Shown here piece after piece: positions 47,801 to 53,736 of a DNA stretch of 53,736 nt. Under the pieces are notes generated by a model. It did not search any database. It was not told the origin of the DNA and worked only from the letters and a program-made list of their open reading frames with translations. The stretch is taken from assembly GCA_027596075.1 (NCBI GenBank), contig JADGJC010000194.1, forward strand, positions 13,609-67,344. Direction: 5' to 3'. Position 1 is the stretch's first letter; every line of letters begins with the position of its first letter. The position numbers and the translations under genes were made by a program. This DNA comes from Rhizophlyctis rosea. Its lineage: Eukaryota > Chytridiomycota > Chytridiomycetes > Rhizophlyctidales > Rhizophlyctidaceae.

Positions 47801-47832
47801 AGCGATACTGCCCCTCGCGTGGACGGCATCAT
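41881..47832 (-). CDS. Class C (GABA-B-like) GPCR with solute-binding-like ectodomain
   Basis: About 31 exons give about 1234 residues. Exons: 47648-47832, 47479-47557, 47358-47402, 46996-47292, 46865-46930, 46753-46791, 46589-46687, 46464-46521, 46351-46390, 46188-46281, 46009-46108, 45765-45929, 45526-45694, 45428-45446, 45245-45353, 45145-45165, 44988-45098, 44841-44921, 44441-44766, 44134-44346, 44020-44053, 43851-43954, 43731-43769, 43523-43636, 43231-43456, 43062-43142, 42811-42977, 42610-42735, 42471-42534, 42263-42365, 41881-42211. A signal peptide (TTLLLFFLTCL) leads; a six-Cys ShKT-type module spans about 110-146; a long Trp/Gly/Pro-rich ectodomain resembles extracellular solute-binding proteins (WGNAWWDTWNITVLNQYLD). 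The 7TM core (about 895-1170) includes FGLVMGSLLIKTYRVDRIF, diagnostic for class C, and YNENKFTGGAILLISVISL. The C-tail is cytosolic. The ligand is unknown; G-protein signalling is inferred from the family. Confidence 0.9.
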
Positions 47833-48620
47833 GGTGAGTGGCATTTTCCCGTAGCAGACAGACGCCGAGTGCAATCACGGAACGTAACGCAAACGCTTAG
47901 TTGTGATATTGATTAGGTTTCATGAAAGCATATTCATGTCGATTTTCTTGACGGATACACTGCCAGTGGGGCACGAGACAAGGTAAAAATCTTCAGACAT
48001 TGACCATGGAATGCTGAATCAGCAACGATCGACCACCCCATCGGAGAGGGATCTGTGACGTGATGATTATATCGTTCATCAATCAACATTTGCATCAATC
48101 GACCCTGTTGATCGGAAGAGACCTAGCACATTCCATTCTCAGCAGCAATATATATAAGAAGAAGCAAAATGGGTCTACCCTGTAGCACGTCTTCTCACAC
48201 ATGTCTTCCGTTCCAAAGTGCGACCAGCGCACCTCATCTATGTGATATCCTTGAAACCGATCGGTTCCTTCCTCCCAGTACATCAAATGCAATATGGACC
48301 TTTGTAGTGGCTCAAGGAGGTGTACTCAGTGTAGTCATCCTTCATGATCAGGTGTCTTGGTGAGACAGGGCAAGAGAGGAAGACGTCGCAGAATCTATGC
48401 CCAGCAGACCACTAACTCTTTGTCGATGACCCACAAAGACGCACCGTTGAAACAATAACCATTCGATGTCATGTTCATTGCTGTATGAATCGGACGGTGT
48501 CAGCAAAACGCGTCGCATGACGGAACAGACATCACATGTCAAATTTCTGTCTCACTGCCGGGTCTAAGCAATCCGAGCTCCCGTTCACATCCATCGGATC
48601 GGGCTCTGAATATATGGTGG
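47833..48620. other. Divergent spacer with an unresolved coding-like strip
   Basis: This lies between the minus-strand GPCR and the plus-strand Myb gene. On the minus strand 48592-48200 yields readable peptide pieces (MDVNGSSDCLDPAVRQKF; GYCFNGASLWVIDKE) that could be a tiny secreted protein, but no set of splice sites gives a clean frame. Confidence 0.25.
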
Positions 48621-48627
48621 TATAAAA
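48621..48627 (+). promoter_or_regulatory. TATA box (TATAAAA) of the Myb/SANT gene
   Basis: TATAAAA lies about 165 nt upstream of the start codon at 48789, with no other plus-strand gene nearby. Confidence 0.5.
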
Positions 48628-48788
48628 CAAATAGCGACTTCGTCTTTTACTCCCTACTTCCTGATGCCGATTCTCAACTACTACATCTACGGAGGTGATA
48701 AGGTCCTATTCACCCCGCCATACCTTCATAGTATCGAAGCACATCACGCAACTTCTCCTTGATACCATACAACGTCAGCAAAACAACA

Positions 48789-49154
48789 ATGCCGAAACGC
48801 AAGACAGCACCGTCGCAACCTGACGAGGTAAGCACGCCCCTTTTCACCCATCGTTGTCCCTGCTTGGTTTCTCCACCATTGTTGCATTCATGCGCCATTC
48901 GAGTCAAGATCTCATAAACCTTACAATCGCTCACACAGCAACCACCTACAAAATCAACCCGCGCGTCCTCCATTTCCACCTCCCAACCGCGTCGTCTCTG
49001 GTCTCCCGCCGAAGAAGCCGCCTTCTGGGCTGCCATCAACGACCAGCTCCACTGGAGCGACATCGCCAGACGTGTCGGAACGAGGAATGCGGATGGGTGC
49101 AAGAAGCATTGGGAGGCGTTCAGGAAGAGGAGCGGGAAGGAGGGTGGAGTTTGA
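48789..49154 (+). CDS. Myb/SANT-like mini-protein
   Basis: Two exons (48789-48827, 48939-49154; 111-nt intron, GTAAGC donor, CACACAG acceptor) encode just 84 residues. The first 31 are basic and Ser/Thr-rich (MPKRKTAPSQ). Residues 32-77 form one Myb/SANT-type helix bundle with tryptophans at 34, 43, 52 and 71: RRLWSPAEEAAFWAAI, HWSDIARRVGTRNADGC, KKHWEAFRKR, the last resembling a DNA-recognition helix. It is therefore probably a small nuclear DNA- or histone-binding protein, consisting of almost nothing but one repeat. A TATAAAA box lies about 165 nt upstream and AATAAA about 90 nt downstream of the stop. Third positions shift from C to G at about 49075, as in the other real genes, which supports the model. 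Confidence 0.75.
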
Positions 49155-49245
49155 GGTGTGGGCTAGTTCCGGGGTTGGGGGGGTTGTTGCGGGATGGGGG
49201 GAGCAGTCGAATGCAATGCATAGCGTTTTGTATATACGATGTGTA

Positions 49246-49251
49246 AATAAA
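49246..49251 (+). terminator. AATAAA polyadenylation-type signal of the Myb gene
   Basis: AATAAA occurs about 90 nt after the stop codon at 49154 in an A/T-rich context. Confidence 0.5.
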
Positions 49252-49483
49252 GTCAAACTGTTTATCACTCAACCCATTGCTCTTACAGAAGACGTCGGTG
49301 ATGGACCACTCCTATCGATCAACTGACCAAACCAACCAAAATGGACATTGAACCATGTTCGCTAATTACATACAGATACAAAAATATGCAAATTGGATGC
49401 CACGGAACCCAACTACTTATCAACGCTCCATCCGTTCAAAGTGAACGCGATCCCATGAACCCTTCTTCATCATTGATGGTCCA
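49252..49483. other. Convergent 3' spacer
   Basis: This separates the 3' ends of the plus-strand Myb gene and the minus-strand SNARE gene. No gene is seen. Confidence 0.4.
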
Positions 49484-51062
49484 TCATGGGTGTCCTCGAT
49501 CCATCTCCAACAGAAAGTACATAATCAGGCAAAATATCACTGCCGTCACCAAGTTGATCAGTGAAAAAACAAAGGTGAGAAGACAGAAGGAAGGTGACAG
49601 AGACTTACGAAAGATGAACATCCCCAAAAGGACTTTAGTTGTGGTGTATGTTATTTGAAGCTGTCATGCCGTTTGGTTGCAGTTGAGAGATCGAAAGGTG
49701 GGGGCGCGAGTCTAGTGCAGAGAAGAACGAACCTTATGATACTCCCACCACCTGTCACTTTCTACTCTCTCACCACGTCTTTTGAATAGGGATGCGACAT
49801 TCTCAAGTTTATCTGATTGCGCAACGATATTGTTAGTAACAAGCACTTTGTTTCAATCCGTCCAAGCCCCTCCATTGTTGATCACACACTCCCTCAACGC
49901 CACTGACCACAACCGCCTACCCACCGAGCTTCTTCCTCATAGTCTCAATCTTCTCACCCCGCTGTACCATCTTCCCAACAACTCTCTGCGCTTCTTCCGT
50001 GGCCGCATCGATCTTAATAACAACAGGTCGGACATCCTTCTTATGCAGTGCGGAGGAATAGTGAAATTGTGGGGCGCGGGGAGGTAGGTGGGGTGCTTGT
50101 GGGTCTTGTCGGCTGTAGGGGGAATTCTGATTATGCTTCTGCGCATGCGGCGCTGCCGGGAACATTGGGAGAGAGCAATAATGGTACATACATTGATAAT
50201 GTCCCATATCCTTTCATTCCAGCACCAGCACCCCCTGCTCGCAAACCGGGTATCGTCCAGTCTATGGTCGGAACTGGAGGCTTTGACGACGAAGATGCCG
50301 CGAAAGGTCCTCCCGGTGATGGTGCGCCCAAACTTCGTTGGTATGACCCGTACCCTTCCCGTCTGATAAATCTATCTTCCTCGTCGTCCTCTTCCGAGTC
50401 TTCCGCTATTGAGTATGCAGAATTGTGCAATGTAAGGTTGGAGTCGATTGCAGATGTAATGCGGTCGGATGGGTCGAGTAGGGAGTCCTGTGTTCTGAGT
50501 AAGCATCATCGAGAGACGGCGCGCAAGAAGGAGAATCAACATTCCATACCGTCTCAACAGCACTATCAGCGCTATCCTCACTCTCCACCTTCTTCCCCTT
50601 CCCTTTCCCTTTACCCTTCCCCTTATCCTTCTCCTTCTTCACCTTCCGCTTCTCCTTCCCCTTCCCCTTCCTACCCGTCTCCTTCCCTCCCTTCTCCTCT
50701 CCCCTCCCAACACTAACATCCCCCTCAGAACTCCACCCCTTCGCCTTCCCCCTCTCCAAATCCCCATCTTTCTCTCTATCCTTTTTTCGGCGCAATTCAG
50801 CTTTCAGACGCTCCCCAGCACCCCGGAAGGACGCGACAACTTTAGTGAAGCGTGTACCACCTGCAGTGCGGGTGCTGGAGGTTTCAGAGGGTGTTTGGGA
50901 TGTTGTACGTGTTCGTGGATGGGGGATTGGGAGAGTGTCATATTCGGAGTCGGAAGGTGCTTCATGGGAGGTGTGGGAGGGTGTATGGGAGTGGGTGCGG
51001 GAGTGGGTGGAGGAGTGGGAGCGGGAGTGGGAGTGATCGTGTCTTAGTGATCTCCAATCCAT
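49484..51062 (-). CDS. R-SNARE (synaptobrevin-like) with long low-complexity N-terminus
   Basis: Six exons (50550-51062, 50188-50487, 49925-50138, 49733-49812, 49609-49660, 49484-49539) join in frame into 404 residues. The R-SNARE motif spans about 313-371: DAATEEAQRVVGKMVQRGEK with the zero-layer Arg at 331, then LDKLENVASLFKRRGERV and the juxtamembrane DRWWEYHK, which lines up residue for residue with the VAMP spacing up to the WW pair. A single membrane span (VLLGMFIFLIFCLIMYFLL) and a 7-residue tail end the protein, giving a tail-anchored vesicle SNARE. The first ~300 residues replace the usual longin or short brevin head: His/Ser/Thr-rich, then Lys/Gly/Glu runs (KGKGKGKGKGKK), then an acidic patch (EEDDEED). 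The 49-nt second intron (GTACCA donor) and the GTTCGT donor of intron 4 are the weakest junctions. The SNARE half is firm; the linkage to the long N-terminus rests on in-frame splicing. Confidence 0.8.
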
Positions 51063-51739
51063 GGCGCTTTCAACTGTCTGTACAGAAATGGATAAGTTCA
51101 GCAACAGTGGTAGTCTTTTTGACGGAAAAGGGTGAAGTAAAAATCTGGCGAGGACGAGCTTTTTCCAAAAGTTAACACGTGGTGGCGTAAAGGAAAGTTT
51201 TGATGTGCCTTGATGACGAACATATGCGTATCAGACGACAAACAAAGCGGAGCTTTGAGTGCACCAGCATGAGGGGTATGGACCCTGAACCGATCGGCAG
51301 TTGAGGGTGCGTGGTGGGAGGAATCGGAGCTTCCCAAACTTCACTTAAAAAAGGACAAACTGGTCGTGATGTTTGAGATATCTTCTGCAAAAACTTCCTC
51401 AAGAATGAGGGGGAGTACATATAACAGGTTGTGGAAGTGGGGACCTGTCTTTTAAAAATCTGAAGTCAATGGTACTACATGTATGGATCGTGGCGCAGCG
51501 GACGCGTTCGGACAACCTTTCACACCACAATGTCAATGAGAATTTAGTCACCGAGCGCACAACCCAAATCATACAGGAATGCACCTCAACCAAAGAACAA
51601 GGCACACCCATTTGACTTATTTAACTCATTCAAAAGGAAAATGGTTCAGACTAGGAAGATGTCTAACAGAAACTAAATCCTGCCCCTCCAACAACCCACT
51701 ATCTCCCCACCACCCCAAAGCTTCTTCATGTCCGTTCCC
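51063..51739. other. No gene recognised
   Basis: This is the spacer between the SNARE 5' end and the ankyrin pseudogene 3' end. It contains the SNARE promoter, but no clear motif was seen. Confidence 0.4.
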
Positions 51740-52834
51740 CTAAATTTTGAACTTCCATATGTCCCACTTTAACGACAACCCACTATGCTTCCACCATTCC
51801 AATACTGCGATCCGCCCATAACAGCTGGCCCCAACCATCGCCGTTTCCGAGTACTTCAACGGCAAACCACTCGACTTCCACCAATCAAGAACAGCGATAT
51901 ATAACCACTGGTACTAGCCCAATCCATTCCCCTCTCCGAATAACGCAACTCCACCTCCCCCCCACTTTCCCTTCCACCACTCCAAAAGTGAAACATGCCC
52001 ATGAGAACTAGCCCAGTCCATTGCTAGAGTGAAGTATGGGGATGGTAATGACACCCCACTTTGCTTCCACCAATGCGAGACCGGGATGTGTCCATTAGAG
52101 CTGGCATGATCCATAGCTGATTTGCTCCATTTCATGGGTAGTGCTCCGTTTGAGTTCCACCAGTTGAGGACGGCTACGTGGCCGTACATGCTGGCGCCGT
52201 ACATTGCTCGCTCTGAGTATCTCAGTTCTTGCAGGCCACTTTGCTTCCACCATTCCAAGACCGCGACATGTCCGTCGGAGCTGGCTCTGTCTAAAGCTGT
52301 TATGGGCATAGTATAAAGAACAGATGATCAGAAAAGCACGGTCTGGTATGTGTCCCATTCCAAAGACACAGGTGGGCATCTCATAAAACGCTTGCAATGA
52401 TCGCTTTGACATAGGGAGATCCCCGCAACCTTACCTTTTCAACTCCAACCCACTCCCCCTCCACCACCCCAAAACCCCAACCCTCCCAAACTGACTCGCA
52501 AAAATCCAACGACCATTCACTCCAACACATCTCCAACCCACTTCCCATCCACCACTCCAACACGTCGATATGCCCGCTTTGACTGGCGTAATCCATCGCC
52601 GAGGCCGTCCAGGAGGAGGTCCACCTGGCCCTTTTGAGAAGCCATGTCCATCGTGGCTGCAAACAAACGTTGTATGGAATCATTGCGGATGTCGGGGTAG
52701 CCCCGGATAGCGAGGAGGACGCCCATGCGGAAGGCGGTTTTGGGGTTGTGACGACGAAATATTTGGCGGAGGTTTCCGGGGGGGAGGGTTGGAGATTTTG
52801 AAGGCGTGAGGTTTTGGGGATTGTTGGAGGACAT
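51740..52834 (-). pseudogene. Ankyrin-like repeat protein, frameshifted
   Basis: ATG 52834 opens MSSNNPQNLTPSKSPTLPPG and an RIFRRH..AFRMGVL segment. About eight to nine ankyrin-like units of the chytrid type then follow, for example AMDYASQSGHIDVLEWWMGS, ALDRASSDGHVAVLEWWKQS, AMYGASMYGHVAVLNWWNSN and [18 protein letters not shown], ending at a TAG at 51740. The units lie in different frames. There is an internal loss near 52620, an extra T in a run near 52500, a 7-C run (minus-strand G) at 51957-51963, and an extra AT near 51898 that breaks [17 protein letters not shown] donor near 52432 and a CAG acceptor near 52304 suggest one intron, but the phases do not fit. It is either a young pseudogene or a sequence with several indel errors. 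Ankyrin stacks bind proteins; no partner can be inferred. Confidence 0.75.
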
Positions 52835-53600
52835 TGGTTCAGGTTTAATTAAGGAGTGACTTGCAGTGCAGGGAGCAATATGGAAGTAGTGATTCTTTGG
52901 GGGTTTGTCATGATTGTATATGGTGTTTCAGGGAAAAATTGTTTGGCCGTCACTAGCTGGAGCCGCATCAAGATTCGCGGATGATGATCACGATGGCCAG
53001 CCGGGATTTGGAAGCCCCCCTGCCTTCAAATATCAATAATGTCCAGAAAGGCCAAATGAATCATGACACACACCGCCTGTCAATTTGTCAAAAGCCCGAG
53101 CCCTCCTACCCGAAAGAAAACACAGCAGAAATCGCTATTGCAACAAAAAGCAAGATAACAGTTACAGAAAGACGCAAGAGCAAACTAAATCAATTTGCCA
53201 GCTATTGCAGAACACAACCTAACCTTTTCCACTATACCCCCTCCCACACACACACACACGCACAGATCCTATCCCAAGTCACTTCCAATCGGAGACCCCC
53301 CAAATATCACCCTACCACCAACAATCATGCTACGACAGGAACGCAAACGGTAGCAAGAAAAAGAACCTAGCGAAAGATCAAAGGGAGCGCGGGGCCGCAC
53401 CGAGCTCCACTCGTCTGGTGACGGTATCAGGTCATACTAATGGGCGCCGCCAACTACCCCTCGAAGATTTTGCAAAGCAAATACAACTATACTGCAAGCG
53501 GAAGAACCAGAAGGTAACTGGTGGGGTCTCGCGAGGGGAGGGTCGAAGTCAGGGGAGGCGGGGAAAACCGCAAAAACCCGATTGCGACCGCCGATACCCA
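52835..53600. other. No gene recognised
   Basis: A 129-codon plus-strand frame (52981-53370) is compositionally biased (His/Thr/Asn-rich) and shows no family signal; I do not support it. A short CA/CAC microsatellite lies near 53251. Confidence 0.35.
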
Positions 53601-53614
53601 AACCTCCCATCCGA

Positions 53615-53736
53615 CCCTCGCGCGGCGGGGGGAGGCGGGGGGGGGCGGCGGGGCGGGCGGGGGGGGGACCGGAGGTGGCTCTGGGGACGAGGCCGGGGGC
53701 GAGGGTGGCCCGGGGTCGTCAGGGGCGGGAGAGGGA
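53615..53736. repeat. G-rich low-complexity window end
   Basis: From about 53615 the sequence becomes almost pure G with scattered C and A, unlike the rest of the window, and runs to the edge. As at the left edge, the same strand is G-rich and no telomere unit is seen. Contig-end artefact is favoured. Confidence 0.6.

Noticed and set aside
49917..50138. A separate gene ending with ..RGEKIETMRKKLGG and a TAG stop
   Set aside because: Splicing at the GTGGGT donor just before that stop joins perfectly to KLENVASLFKRR.. and completes an R-SNARE motif with exact VAMP spacing, so the stop lies in an intron.
52981..53370. A 129-codon protein on the plus strand
   Set aside because: The composition is low-complexity, there is no recognisable domain, and it adjoins the dubious window end.
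53615..53736. Telomere at the right end
   Set aside because: There is no repeated TTAGGG-like unit, and the left end is G-rich on the same strand instead of C-rich.

Overview
This is eukaryotic DNA from a compact, intron-rich fungal genome, most probably a chytrid (Chytridiomycota, possibly near Rhizoclosmatium/Chytriomyces; the exact taxon is an inference). The reasons are short introns (about 50-110 nt, GTRAGT-like donors), a class C (GABA-B-like) GPCR, which higher fungi lack, ankyrin-like repeats of the '..GHVAVLEWWKQSGL..' type familiar from chytrids, and ESCRT, SNARE and ubiquitin genes with fungal architecture. No telomere, rDNA, viral or bacterial block was recognised. Both window ends run into G-rich low-complexity sequence on the same strand, which looks like contig-end noise.

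Layout: 1.27-1.98 kb, BTB/T1 (KCTD-like) protein (+). 5.2-6.4 kb, short-chain dehydrogenase (-). 7.0-9.5 kb, decayed membrane sensor with a HAMP-like segment (-). 9.60 kb, tRNA-Leu(UAA). 14.0-16.05 kb, ESCRT-I subunit TSG101/Vps23 (-). 20.0 kb, possible micro-gene. 21.4-22.0 kb, broken copy of the gene that follows. 22.5-23.9 kb, ubiquitin-RING fusion protein (-). 25.6-30.2 kb, an old direct duplication split by a TIR element. 30.4-32.15 kb, orphan gene (-). 35.47-35.92 kb, MITE-like element. 39.73-40.18 kb, second copy of the TIR element found at 27.74 kb. 41.0-41.6 kb, conserved protein with a 2-nt frameshift (+). 41.9-47.8 kb, class C GPCR with about 31 exons (-). 48.8-49.15 kb, Myb/SANT mini-protein (+). 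49.5-51.06 kb, R-SNARE with a long low-complexity N-terminus (-). 51.7-52.8 kb, ankyrin-repeat pseudogene (-). Genes sit in islands separated by 3-8 kb deserts that hold repeats and coding-like scraps.

The genes do not form one pathway, but several act at membranes or in ubiquitin-linked trafficking: TSG101 (sorting of ubiquitinated cargo), the ubiquitin-RING protein (probable E3), the R-SNARE (vesicle fusion) and the GPCR (signal reception). Clustering of function is not claimed.

The most striking general signal is a saw-tooth in synonymous base choice. In almost every long exon of the intact genes, on either strand, third positions are C-rich at the exon's 5' end and switch to G-rich towards its 3' end, then reset at the next exon. 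I used this asymmetry as support for several exon models.
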